The notes beneath the pieces were generated by a model. That model was not told the origin of the DNA, did not search any database, and saw only the letters and a list, made by a program, of their open reading frames with translations. The position numbers were made by a program, and so were the translations under genes. Shown here piece after piece: positions 20,635 through 28,248 of a stretch of DNA of 45,989 nucleotides (position 1 is its first letter; each line of letters opens with the position of its first letter). Origin of the DNA: Sphingopyxis sp. (GTDB taxonomy: Bacteria; Pseudomonadota; Alphaproteobacteria; Sphingomonadales; Sphingomonadaceae); NCBI GenBank assembly GCA_030145715.1, contig JAIXHQ010000025.1, positions 1 through 45,989 of the forward strand, read 5' to 3'.

Positions 20635-21258
20635 CTATCGGGCGTGGAAACAAGAGGCGATGAACCTTATCTGGCGATGCGTCTCGCTTTTGGGGCGGCC
20701 CGTTTCGATGATGAAATCGGCACGCGACCGCTTGACGCGATCGGGAACCTGCAGGCGGCGAATCGCCCGGAGCTTTGCGGCCGTCATGCCGGGTCGGCGC
20801 ATCACGCGCTTGCGCTGCATCCATGCGGGGGCGGAAACCACGGCGATCGCGCCGACCCTTCGCCATCCGCCCTTTTCGAACAATAGCGGAATGTCGAGCA
20901 CGACCAGATCGCGGGCACGGTGCCGCGCGAGAAAGCGTTTCTGCGCCCGGCCCACGGCCGGATGAATGATCGCTTCGAGCGCCGCGAGTTCGTGCGTGTT
21001 GCCAAGGACCAGCGCGCCCAGTTTTTGCCGGTCGACGCCGCCCGGACCCGAGGTGCCGGGAAAGCGCGCCTCGATCGCGGCGACGAGCGCGCCGCCGGGC
21101 CCCTGCAGATGATGCACTTCGGCATCGGCGTCGAACACCGGCACCCCTTCGCGTTCGAACATCGCCGAAGCGGTCGATTTGCCCATGCCGATCGATCCGG
21201 TCAGCCCCAGAATGAAAGGACGACGCAGCCGCGAACCGAGATTCTTGGCATAGGTCAT
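20635..21258 (-). CDS. coaE: Dephospho-CoA kinase
   Basis: CoaE phosphorylates dephospho-CoA, the last step of coenzyme A synthesis. The 207-residue protein has the P-loop GLTGSIGMGKSTASAMF at about 18-34, the substrate region VPVFDADAEVHHL, and LVVLDIPLLFEKGGW. The start overlaps the aroE stop (ATGA). It is downstream of aroE and upstream of dnaQ, a gene order common in alphaproteobacteria. No anomaly was seen. Confidence 0.92.
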   Translation of the reverse strand: MTYAKNLGSRLRRPFILGLTGSIGMGKSTASAMFEREGVPVFDADAEVHHLQGPGGALVAAIEARFPGTSGPGGVDRQKLGALVLGNTHELAALEAIIHPAVGRAQKRFLARHRARDLVVLDIPLLFEKGGWRRVGAIAVVSAPAWMQRKRVMRRPGMTAAKLRAIRRLQVPDRVKRSRADFIIETGRPKSETHRQIRFIASCFHAR

Positions 21259-22067
21259 GCCGTCAGCAACGCGCGCAGTTCGTCGTCGCGGCCTTCGGGC
21301 GGTGCGGCGCCGAAGAAGAGTTCAAAGGCAAGCGCGGCCTGACCGATCAGCATGTCGAGGCCATCGACGCAGTCGAGTCCCCGCGCCGCGGCCGATTTCA
21401 ACAACCCGGTCTGAAGCGGCGAATAGACGAGGTCATAGACGATCGCGTCGGCGGGGAGCGGCGAGAGGTCGAGATCGAGCGGCGGCTGGCCCTTCATCCC
21501 GAGGCTGCTGGCATTGACGAGCAGCGCGGCGGGCGGAAGCTCGGCATCGAGGGCGACGACATCGCCCTTCAATCCAAAGGTCGCCAGCAAGCCCATCGCC
21601 TTTAACGGCGAACGGTTGAAAATGGTGACGGGGCCGACATTCGCCCTGGCGAGTGCGAACAGCACCGCACGGGCCGCGCCCCCGGCGCCGACCACTGCGA
21701 CCGGCGCACCTTGGAGATCGATTTCGGCGAGCGGGGCATAAAAACCGGCCGCGTCGGTATTGGTCCCGATCAATTCGCCGTCCGGTTGGCGAACGATCGT
21801 GTTCATCGCACCGATCGTGCCGCGAATATCGCCGGGGTCGGCGACAAGGTCCATCACCGCGGCCTTGTGCGGCATGGTGACATTGCAGCCGCGCCAGTCG
21901 GGATCGGCCCGCCGCCCGGCGATATAGGCGGCCAGATCATCGGGCTTCACATGCGCCCGCCGATAGTCACCGCTCAGTTCGAGCGCGTCGAGCCAGAAAC
22001 CGTGAATCAGCGGCGATTTCGACTGGGCGATCGGATCGCCGATCACGTCGGCATAGGGAATGTTCAT
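21255..22067 (-). CDS. aroE: Shikimate dehydrogenase
   Basis: AroE reduces 3-dehydroshikimate with NADPH in aromatic amino acid synthesis. The 270-residue protein begins MNIPYADVIGDPIAQSKSPL (substrate-binding SxS), has the catalytic lysine in NVTMPHKAAVMDL, the TNTDAAGF segment, and the NADP-binding loop VVGAGGAARAVLFAL. GMKGQPPL and a final QAALAFELFFG complete the family pattern. Its start overlaps the maf stop and its stop overlaps the coaE start, both as ATGA. Ten extra upstream codons are open but lie inside maf. Confidence 0.93.
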   Translation of the reverse strand: MNIPYADVIGDPIAQSKSPLIHGFWLDALELSGDYRRAHVKPDDLAAYIAGRRADPDWRGCNVTMPHKAAVMDLVADPGDIRGTIGAMNTIVRQPDGELIGTNTDAAGFYAPLAEIDLQGAPVAVVGAGGAARAVLFALARANVGPVTIFNRSPLKAMGLLATFGLKGDVVALDAELPPAALLVNASSLGMKGQPPLDLDLSPLPADAIVYDLVYSPLQTGLLKSAAARGLDCVDGLDMLIGQAALAFELFFGAAPPEGRDDELRALLTA

Positions 22068-22660
22068 TGCGGCGCCAGCCCGGTCGCGCGGAGCCACGCC
22101 ATCAGGGGAAGCATCGGCATACCGATGATGGTCCAGGGATCGCCCTCGACCCGGTCGAACAATTGCACACCCGCTCCTTCGATTTCATAACATCCGACGG
22201 TCCACCGGATATTGTCCCAGTTTCGCGCGACATAGTCGGCGATGAAGGCGTCCGACAAGGGGCGCATCCACAGTTTCGCCTCTCCGATCGCGCGCCATAT
22301 AGGAACGCCGTCGCGCGCGGCGACCGCGGCGCTGAACAGGCGGTGACGGCTTCCGGCCATAAGCCGAAGATGATCGGCGGCGTCCGTGGGACTTTCGGGT
22401 TTCGACAGCATCCTGCCGTCGTCGAGCGCCAGCGTCGAATCCGCGCCGATCACCGTCACGCCGGGAAGCCGCGACGATATTTTTACCGCTTTCGCCTCGG
22501 CAAGGGCATCGGCGATGTTGCGCGGAGTCTGACCGGCGGCCAGCAATGATGCCGTCAGCGCCTCTTCGTCGACATGCGCGGCGCTGGTTTCGAAATCGAG
22601 GCCGGCGGCGCGGAGCATCGCGGCGCGGCCACTGCTTTGCGAGGCAAGAAGAAGCGTCAT
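22064..22660 (-). CDS. maf: Maf-type nucleoside triphosphate pyrophosphatase
   Basis: Maf proteins hydrolyse dTTP, UTP or modified nucleotides to monophosphates and are linked to septum formation. The 198-residue protein opens LLLASQSSGRAAMLRAAGL, the usual S-x-R motif, has VDEEAL, then IGADSTLALDDGRMLSKPES in the middle. The C-terminal part reads WTVGCYEIEGAGVQLFDRVE. The residue context (YEIEGAG) is that of the MafB/YceF-like group, so exact substrate is uncertain. It overlaps both ppsR and aroE. Confidence 0.88.
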   Translation of the reverse strand: MTLLLASQSSGRAAMLRAAGLDFETSAAHVDEEALTASLLAAGQTPRNIADALAEAKAVKISSRLPGVTVIGADSTLALDDGRMLSKPESPTDAADHLRLMAGSRHRLFSAAVAARDGVPIWRAIGEAKLWMRPLSDAFIADYVARNWDNIRWTVGCYEIEGAGVQLFDRVEGDPWTIIGMPMLPLMAWLRATGLAPQ

Positions 22661-23469
22661 GCCGCGCTGCGGTCTTCGACCAGCTTTATCACCGCCGCCG
22701 CCGTTTCCTCGATCGACCGGCGCGTGACGTCGATGACCGGCCAGCCATTGTCGGCGAACATGCGGCGCGCATAGGCCAGCTCGGCCTTCACCCGCTCGTC
22801 ATCGACATAGGCGGTTTCGGGGGCCTGGTTGAGCGAGAGCAGCCGATTGCGCCGCACCTGGACCAGCCTGTCGAGGCCGGTGGTCAGGCCGACGACCATC
22901 GGGCGTTTCAGGTTGAACAGCGCATGGGGCGGCGGCGATTCAGGGACGATCGGAATATTCGCCGTCTTAAACCCACGATTGGCGAGATAGATGCTCGTCG
23001 GCGTTTTCGACGTGCGCGACACGCCGGCGAGGACGATGTCGGCCTGTTCCCAATTTTCCCAGCCGATCCCGTCATCGTGAGCGACGGTGAACTGAATCGC
23101 CTCGACGCGCGCGAAATAGGCGGCGTCGAGCTGGTGCTGGCGGCCGGGACGCGCCTTGGCTTCCTGGCCGAGCATCCGCGACAGCGCGTCGGTCACCGCA
23201 TCAAGCGCGGCAACGGTCGGCAGGTTGAGAGCACTGGCGCGCCGTTCAAGACTGACGCGCAGTTCGCCGTTGACGAGCGTGAAGAGGATCATTCCCGGGC
23301 TGGCCTGAACCTCTGCCATGATCCGGTCGAGATGCGATTCCGATCGCACCATCGGCCAGAAATGGCGCACCACCTCGACATCGTCGAACTGCGCAATCGC
23401 CGCCTTGGCGATATTTTCAAGCGTTTCGCCCGTGGAGTCCGATATAAGATGGAGGTGCAGCCTGCCCAT
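22657..23469 (-). CDS. ppsR: PEP synthase / PPDK regulatory kinase-phosphorylase (DUF299)
   Basis: This bifunctional regulator phosphorylates and dephosphorylates phosphoenolpyruvate synthase or pyruvate phosphate dikinase. The 270-residue protein starts MGRLHLHLISDSTGETLENI and has the P-loop-like GVSRTSKTPTSIYLANRGFK, the family hallmark. The C-terminal part includes VIDVTRRSIEETAAAVIKLV. Twelve more upstream codons are open but the chosen start fits the family. It is the first gene left of the putative origin and is the homologue of the gene next to hemE at other alphaproteobacterial origins. Confidence 0.9.
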   Translation of the reverse strand: MGRLHLHLISDSTGETLENIAKAAIAQFDDVEVVRHFWPMVRSESHLDRIMAEVQASPGMILFTLVNGELRVSLERRASALNLPTVAALDAVTDALSRMLGQEAKARPGRQHQLDAAYFARVEAIQFTVAHDDGIGWENWEQADIVLAGVSRTSKTPTSIYLANRGFKTANIPIVPESPPPHALFNLKRPMVVGLTTGLDRLVQVRRNRLLSLNQAPETAYVDDERVKAELAYARRMFADNGWPVIDVTRRSIEETAAAVIKLVEDRSAA

Positions 23470-23537
23470 TGCGCCACCATGGCGGGAAACTGCCGAAAAA
23501 GGCAAGTCGCGAAGCGATTTGACCCCTTAGGACCCCC

Positions 23538-23546
23538 TGTGGATAA
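23538..23546 (-). other. DnaA box 1 (perfect)
   Basis: TTATCCACA on the minus strand, the exact high-affinity DnaA consensus, 69 bp from the ppsR start. It points opposite to boxes 2 and 3. Confidence 0.75.
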
Positions 23547-23563
23547 GTTTTAGTATAAGGGCA

Positions 23564-23638
23564 GGGATGATTTCGGGGCGGGTAATTCATCCCCCGCCGT
23601 GTCGATTCCGCTCCACCGATTATCCACAGGGGATGAAT
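23564..23638. repeat. Three copies of GGGATGAWT in the origin
   Basis: Copies are at 23564-23572 (plus, GGGATGATT), 23585-23593 (minus, GGGATGAAT) and 23630-23638 (plus, GGGATGAAT). The first two form an inverted repeat of seven perfect pairs (GGGATGA/TCATCCC) with a 16-base spacer; the third sits between DnaA boxes 2 and 3. No protein known to me binds this word. Confidence 0.6.
23620..23628 (+). other. DnaA box 2 (perfect)
   Basis: TTATCCACA on the plus strand, followed at once by a GGGATGAAT copy and then by box 3, 20 bp further on (two helical turns). Confidence 0.75.
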
Positions 23639-23639
23639 C

Positions 23640-23648
23640 TTGTCCACA
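23640..23648 (+). other. DnaA box 3 (one mismatch)
   Basis: TTGTCCACA, one change from the consensus, in the same direction as box 2. A weaker TAATTCACA-like site on the minus strand follows at 23652-23660. Confidence 0.55.
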
Positions 23649-23783
23649 GGCTGTGAATTAGGGGCAAAGACGATGGCGACTCTGGAGCGGAACGCCGGAT
23701 GAGGGGAGTCAAGCTGTTGGCAAAAAGGACGCCCCGGCCTAAAGCCACGTTGTCCGCCGACCAACAAACCACCACAATTTCAT

Positions 23784-23798
23784 TCAATATTATATTGA
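23784..23798. repeat. AT-rich inverted repeat, possible unwinding element
   Basis: TCAATAT and ATATTGA are perfect seven-base arms around a single T. The surrounding 23771-23810 is the most AT-rich stretch of the gap, as expected for a DNA-unwinding element, though it also lies in the hemE promoter zone. Confidence 0.45.
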
Positions 23799-23817
23799 GA
23801 AGAGAAAGAGAGCCCGC

Positions 23818-24846
23818 GTGAAGGCGTCACCCAAAAGCTTGCTCGCGACGTTGCGCGGTATGCGGCAGACACGCCCGCCGCTCTGGCTGATGCGTCAGGC
23901 TGGGCGCTATCTGCCTGAATATCGCGCCTTGCGAGAGACGAAGGGCGGGTTTCTGGAACTTTGCTATGACCCCGAAGCCGCGGCCGAGGTGACGTTGCAG
24001 CCGATCCGGCGTTTCGGTTTCGACGGGTCGATCCTCTTTTCCGACATTCTGGTCATCCCCCACGCGCTGGGCCAGCATCTATGGTTCGAAGCGGGCGAGG
24101 GACCACGGCTTGCGCCGCCATTGATCGATAGCACGCTGGAATCGCTGGACGCCACGCCGCAGCGGCTTGACCCCATCTATGCGACGGTCGCGCGCGTTGC
24201 CGCGGCCTTGCCCCCCGAAACCACCTTTCTGGGCTTTGCAGGCAGTCCCTGGACCGTTGCGACCTATATGGTGGCGGGACAGGGGTCGAAGGACCAGGCG
24301 GCGGCCAGGCGGCTCGCGTTCGGCGACCCGGCAGCGTTTCAGAACATCGTCGATGCCATTGTCGACCTGACGGTCATCTATCTGTCCGGGCAGATCGAAA
24401 ATGGCGTCGATGCCGTGCAATTGTTCGACAGTTGGGCCGGAAGCCTGTCGCCTGCGCAATATGAGCAATGGGTGATCGCGCCGAACGCCGAAATCGTCCG
24501 GCGGTTGAAGACGCTGCATCCCGATACGCCGATCATCGGCTTTCCAAAGGGGGCAGGCGGCAAGCTGCGCGCCTATGCCGACGAAACGGGCGTCGATGCG
24601 ATCGGCCTTGACGAAACGGTCGATCCGGCATGGGCGGACGCGGCGTTGCCGCCCCAGCTTCCGGTGCAGGGCAATCTCGACCCACTGGCGCTTGTCGCGG
24701 GCGGCGCGGCGCTTGATGCGGCGATCGACCGGATCCTTGCGGCCTTTTCGTCGCGTCCCCATATCTTCAATCTCGGCCATGGTATCGTGCCTGACACGCC
24801 GATTGCGCATGTCGAGCATCTGATCGGGCGCGTTCGCGGCGGATAA
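23818..24846 (+). CDS. hemE: Uroporphyrinogen decarboxylase
   Basis: HemE removes four carboxyl groups from uroporphyrinogen III in haem synthesis. The 342-residue protein has PPLWLMRQAGRYLPEYRALR with the conserved arginines, SILFSDILVIPHALGQ containing the catalytic aspartate, GFAGSPWTVATYM, and the C-terminal NLGHGIVPDTP. It starts with GTG; the purine stretch GAAAGAGAG nearby is a weak ribosome site. It is the first gene right of the origin and is followed one base later by hemJ. Confidence 0.95.
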   Translation: MKASPKSLLATLRGMRQTRPPLWLMRQAGRYLPEYRALRETKGGFLELCYDPEAAAEVTLQPIRRFGFDGSILFSDILVIPHALGQHLWFEAGEGPRLAPPLIDSTLESLDATPQRLDPIYATVARVAAALPPETTFLGFAGSPWTVATYMVAGQGSKDQAAARRLAFGDPAAFQNIVDAIVDLTVIYLSGQIENGVDAVQLFDSWAGSLSPAQYEQWVIAPNAEIVRRLKTLHPDTPIIGFPKGAGGKLRAYADETGVDAIGLDETVDPAWADAALPPQLPVQGNLDPLALVAGGAALDAAIDRILAAFSSRPHIFNLGHGIVPDTPIAHVEHLIGRVRGG

Positions 24847-24847
24847 T

Positions 24848-25294
24848 ATGGAAACGACTGCTTTTCTGGGGGCGACGATGCTTTGGATCAAAGCCGCGCA
24901 TATCATCTTCGTCATCTTCCTGATGGCCGGCCTGTTCATGATGCCGCGCTTTTTCGTCTATCATCATCAGGCGCCCGTCGGATCGGCCGAGGACAAGATC
25001 TGGATCGAGCGCGAGGACCGGTTGCGACGGATCATCCTGAACCCGTCGCTGGTCATCGTCTGGATCTTTGGATTGATGCTCGCCTTTAACGGAAATTATT
25101 GGGGCGAAGGCTGGTTCATTGCCAAATTGCTGCTCGTGCTGGCGCTGTCGGGCTATCATGGCTGGATGATCGGCTATTTCAAAAAGCTGAAAAAGGGGGA
25201 GCGCCCGTTGACCGAAAAGCAGCTCCGCCTGCTGAACGAGGTTCCCGGCGTCGCGGCCGCGATCATCGTCATCCTGGTCGTCGTCCGTCCCTGA
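24848..25294 (+). CDS. hemJ: Protoporphyrinogen IX oxidase HemJ
   Basis: HemJ is the membrane protoporphyrinogen oxidase of bacteria lacking HemG and HemY. The 148-residue protein has four hydrophobic segments (about 10-32, 58-78, 85-105 and 128-146). The conserved histidine lies in WIKAAHIIFVIFLMAGLFM and the following MPRFFVYH motif. KKGERPLTEKQLRLLNEVPG is the typical C-terminal signature. It starts one base after the hemE stop, so the two haem genes form one unit. Confidence 0.9.
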   Translation: METTAFLGATMLWIKAAHIIFVIFLMAGLFMMPRFFVYHHQAPVGSAEDKIWIEREDRLRRIILNPSLVIVWIFGLMLAFNGNYWGEGWFIAKLLLVLALSGYHGWMIGYFKKLKKGERPLTEKQLRLLNEVPGVAAAIIVILVVVRP

Positions 25295-25319
25295 ACACGC
25301 ATCGCCGGACGCAGCCCGA

Positions 25320-25346
25320 TTGACTTGAACCCGGCCCGGTTATAGG
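25320..25346 (+). promoter_or_regulatory. Possible rho promoter
   Basis: TTGACT at 25320-25325 and TATAGG at 25341-25346 are 15 bases apart, slightly short, in the 193-base hemJ-rho gap. It would give a leader of about 135 bases. Confidence 0.38.
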
Positions 25347-25403
25347 GGCCGATCAACCCCGCCCCGCGCGGGCGGCGCTTCATGGCGCCGAATCTATCTT
25401 TAA

Positions 25404-25420
25404 CGGTCGTCCCACGACCG
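25404..25420 (+). other. Hairpin in the rho leader
   Basis: CGGTCGT pairs with ACGACCG over a three-base loop, about 65 bases before the rho start. rho leaders are used for autoregulation in other bacteria; no specific element is recognised here. Confidence 0.35.
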
Positions 25421-25487
25421 GATAGGCACCGGCAGGTGCAATGATTTAGTTTCACATTCTCCCTGATTTTCTACCCGGAATCCATCC

Positions 25488-26744
25488 ATGCACCTTAAAG
25501 AACTCAAAACGAAATCGCCCGCCCAGCTCGTCGAAATGGCGGAAGAACTGGGTGTCGAGGGCGCATCGACGCTGCGCAAGCAGGATCTGATGTTCTCGAT
25601 CCTGAAGGAACTTGCCGAAGAGGGTGAGGAAATCATCGGGTCGGGAACGATCGAGGTTCTTCCGGACTCTTTCGGCTTCCTGCGCTCGTCGGACGCCAAT
25701 TATCTGGCGGGTCCCGACGATATTTACGTGTCGCCGAACCAGGTCCGCAAATATGGGCTGCGCACCGGCGATACCGTCGAAGGCGAAATCCGCGCGCCGC
25801 GCGACGGCGAGCGTTATTTTGCGCTTACCAAGCTTATCAGCGTCAACTTCGACGATCCTGACGTCGTTCGTCATCGTGTCAATTTCGACAATCTGACGCC
25901 GCTTTATCCGAACCAGAAGCTGTCGCTCGACACGGTCGATCCGACGGTCAAGGACAAGTCGGCGCGGGTGATCGACCTGGTCAGCCCGCAGGGCAAGGGG
26001 CAGCGCGCGCTGATCGTCGCGCCGCCGCGGACGGGTAAGACGGTGCTGTTGCAGAATATCGCCAAGGCGATCACCGACAATCACCCCGAAGTTTACCTGA
26101 TCGTCCTTCTCGTCGACGAACGTCCCGAGGAAGTCACCGACATGCAGCGCAGCGTGAACGGCGAAGTCGTATCTTCTACCTTTGACGAACCCGCGACGCG
26201 CCATGTACAGGTTGCCGAAATGGTGATCGAAAAGGCGAAACGGCTTGTCGAACATAAGAAGGATGTCGTCATCCTGCTCGATTCGATCACGCGCCTTGGC
26301 CGCGCCTATAACACCGTCGTTCCGTCATCGGGCAAGGTGCTGACCGGCGGTGTTGATGCCAACGCGCTGCAGCGTCCGAAACGCTTTTTTGGCGCCGCGC
26401 GTAACATCGAGGAAGGCGGCTCGCTGTCGATCATCGCCACCGCGCTGATCGATACCGGCAGCCGCATGGACGAAGTGATTTTTGAAGAGTTCAAGGGCAC
26501 CGGCAACTCGGAAATCGTGCTGGACCGCAAGGTTGCCGACAAGCGCATCTTTCCCTCGCTGGACGTTGGCAAGTCGGGCACGCGCAAAGAAGAATTGCTC
26601 GTCGAAAAGGACAAGCTGTCGAAAATGTGGGTGCTGCGCCGCATCCTCATGCAGATGGGCACGATCGACGCGATGGAATTCCTGCTCGACAAGATCAAGG
26701 ATTCCAAGACCAACGAAGATTTCTTCGACAGCATGAATCAATAG
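25488..26744 (+). CDS. rho: Transcription termination factor Rho
   Basis: Rho is the hexameric RNA-dependent ATPase that ends untranslated transcripts. The 418-residue protein has the N-terminal helical and cold-shock-like RNA-binding part ([26 protein letters not shown] about residue 61), the P-loop [15 protein letters not shown] at about 177-191, the Q-loop region [20 protein letters not shown], and the secondary RNA site. The length is normal. It sits between hemJ and an ABM-domain gene, the usual alphaproteobacterial location near the origin. Confidence 0.97.
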   Translation: MHLKELKTKSPAQLVEMAEELGVEGASTLRKQDLMFSILKELAEEGEEIIGSGTIEVLPDSFGFLRSSDANYLAGPDDIYVSPNQVRKYGLRTGDTVEGEIRAPRDGERYFALTKLISVNFDDPDVVRHRVNFDNLTPLYPNQKLSLDTVDPTVKDKSARVIDLVSPQGKGQRALIVAPPRTGKTVLLQNIAKAITDNHPEVYLIVLLVDERPEEVTDMQRSVNGEVVSSTFDEPATRHVQVAEMVIEKAKRLVEHKKDVVILLDSITRLGRAYNTVVPSSGKVLTGGVDANALQRPKRFFGAARNIEEGGSLSIIATALIDTGSRMDEVIFEEFKGTGNSEIVLDRKVADKRIFPSLDVGKSGTRKEELLVEKDKLSKMWVLRRILMQMGTIDAMEFLLDKIKDSKTNEDFFDSMNQ

Positions 26745-26756
26745 GTTCCATCCGCG

Positions 26757-27050
26757 ATGGCTGTGATCGAACATGCGTTGTGGCCCGTGCGAGCGGGCGA
26801 CGAAGCGGCGTTCGAGGCAGCTTTCGCAGAGGCGCGGCCGTTGATTGCGTCCGCGCCGGGTTTTCATTCGATCGAAATTCGGCGCCCGATGGCGAGCGGA
26901 CAGCCCTATCTGCTTTTGGCGGGCTGGCGATCGGTCGAAGATCATCGTGATGGCTTTCGCCAGTCGAACCAGTATCAGCAGTGGCGCGCGTTGCTGCACC
27001 CATTTTACGACCCTATGCCTGTGGTCAGCTATTTCGGAGAAGCCCTGTGA
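26757..27050 (+). CDS. Antibiotic biosynthesis monooxygenase (ABM) domain protein
   Basis: A 97-residue single ABM-type ferredoxin-like domain: MAVIEHALWPVRAGDEAAFE, then APGFHSIEIRRPMASGQPYL and WRSVEDHRDGFRQSNQYQQW. Such small proteins are often haem-degrading or quinol monooxygenases, but many have no known activity, and no cofactor site is evident here. It starts 12 bases after rho and its stop overlaps the TerC-family start as GTGA, so the two are translationally coupled. Confidence 0.75.
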   Translation: MAVIEHALWPVRAGDEAAFEAAFAEARPLIASAPGFHSIEIRRPMASGQPYLLLAGWRSVEDHRDGFRQSNQYQQWRALLHPFYDPMPVVSYFGEAL

Positions 27051-27772
27051 TCTTGGAGTTTTTGGTGCAGGCCGCAGCGGCCACGGAAGGATTTGGCGGG
27101 CCCGCCGGGATGTGGGAGGCGATTGCCAACGATTTTTCCAAGATCACCGAACCCGCGGCCTTTGCCGCATTTCTTCAGGTTTTGATGATCGACCTGGTGC
27201 TGGCGGGCGACAATGCCATCGTCGTCGGCGCACTCGCGGCGGGGCTTCCCGCCGATCAGCGCAAGAAAGTCATTCTGATCGGGGTTTTGGCGGCGCTGGT
27301 TCTGCGCATCGCCTTTGCACTGGTCGTGACGCAATTGATGCAGATCGTCGGGCTGATCTTTGTCGGCGGATTGCTGCTGTTCTGGGTGGCGTGGAAAATG
27401 TGGCGCGAACTGCGTCATACGGAACCGTCGCATGGATCGCCCGAGATCGCGGGTGACGAGCAATCGGGCCTGAAACCCGCCAAGAGCTTTGCCGGTGCGG
27501 CCTGGGCCGTCGCGGTTGCCGACGTGTCGATGAGCCTCGACAATGTGCTGGCGGTCGCCGGCGCGGCGCGCGAGCATCCGGGCATCCTGATCGTCGGCCT
27601 GATCTTTGCCGTCGCCCTGATGGGGATCGCGGCGAATATCATCGCGAAATATATCGAACGCTATCGCTGGATCGCCTATATCGGTCTTGCCGTGATCGTC
27701 TATGTCGCGGTCAAGATGATCTATGAAGGCTGGGTCGATCCCGGCGTCGGCATCGGCACATTGTTCGGCTGA
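27047..27772 (+). CDS. TerC-family integral membrane protein (YjbE-like)
   Basis: A 241-residue membrane protein with about seven hydrophobic segments. The two TerC metal motifs are present: MIDLVLAGDNAIVVGALAAG in the first half and VAVADVSMSLDNVLAVAGAA in the second. Related YjbE/YkoY/Alx proteins export manganese, often while proteins are being secreted. The GTG start at 27047 is chosen because it follows GGAGAAG and overlaps the upstream stop; a longer frame lies within the ABM gene. No yybP-ykoY riboswitch is visible upstream. A strong terminator follows. Confidence 0.85.
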   Translation: MILEFLVQAAAATEGFGGPAGMWEAIANDFSKITEPAAFAAFLQVLMIDLVLAGDNAIVVGALAAGLPADQRKKVILIGVLAALVLRIAFALVVTQLMQIVGLIFVGGLLLFWVAWKMWRELRHTEPSHGSPEIAGDEQSGLKPAKSFAGAAWAVAVADVSMSLDNVLAVAGAAREHPGILIVGLIFAVALMGIAANIIAKYIERYRWIAYIGLAVIVYVAVKMIYEGWVDPGVGIGTLFG

Positions 27773-27794
27773 AGCGTCGGAACGATCAAAAAAG

Positions 27795-27822
27795 GCCAGT
27801 CCCTGATGGGGCTGGCTTTTTT
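27795..27822 (+). terminator. Rho-independent terminator after the TerC-family gene
   Basis: GCCAGTCCC and GGGGCTGGC form a nine-pair stem (one G-T) with a TGAT loop, followed by six T. A run of A before the stem would make it work on the minus strand too. This is the clearest intrinsic terminator in the window. Confidence 0.88.
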
Positions 27823-27846
27823 CGTTGGACGTCCCATCTTGGTCCC

Positions 27847-28248
27847 ATGGCCGATCTCCACATGACCCGCGTTGCCGTTTCCTGCCCCGATTATTCGGCG
27901 CTGGAGCGGCGGATCGCGGATTATGCGACGGGTGGGGAAGTCCGTTTCACGACACGGTTCAAGCCGAAGCGCGCCGATGAGCTGATCGGCGGCAAGCTGC
28001 ATTTCATCGTCAAGCATATGCTGGTGGGGCGCGTTGAGATATTGCGGTTCGACGATCGCGCCGACGGGCGGATCGACATTGTGTGCGCGGCGGCTTTGGA
28101 GCGCGTTTATCCCCAGCCAAAGCGGGCGCACCAGGGCTGGCGCTATCTGACGGATGCCGACGCGCCGAAAGCCGCCGACGATGCGAGCGGGATCGGCGCG
28201 CTGCCGCCCGACCTTTATCGCGAACTGGCCGAACTCAGCCTGATTTAA
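27847..28248 (+). CDS. DUF1489 family protein
   Basis: A 133-residue protein of the alphaproteobacterial DUF1489 family: LHMTRVAVSCPDYSALERRI at the start, then TTRFKPKRADELIGGKLHFI and VGRVEILRFDD, ending QGWRYLTDADAP and LPPDLYRELAELSLI. No membrane segment or catalytic motif is seen; function unknown. It starts 25 bases after the terminator. Its stop and that of the converging NTF2-like gene share the same TTAA. Confidence 0.78.
   Translation: MADLHMTRVAVSCPDYSALERRIADYATGGEVRFTTRFKPKRADELIGGKLHFIVKHMLVGRVEILRFDDRADGRIDIVCAAALERVYPQPKRAHQGWRYLTDADAPKAADDASGIGALPPDLYRELAELSLI

Larger units (their letters stand above)
23470..23817. other. Putative chromosomal replication origin (oriC)
   Basis: A 348-bp non-coding gap between divergent ppsR and hemE, the position of the origin in Caulobacter and Rickettsia. 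It contains two exact DnaA boxes (TTATCCACA) and one single-mismatch box within 110 bp, three copies of GGGATGAWT, an AT-rich stretch with a perfect inverted repeat next to hemE, and three GANTC methylation sites (23604, 23678, 23706). Genes on both sides point mostly away from it, and parABS is 7.3-11.6 kb away. It must also hold the promoters of ppsR and hemE. Confidence 0.82.
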
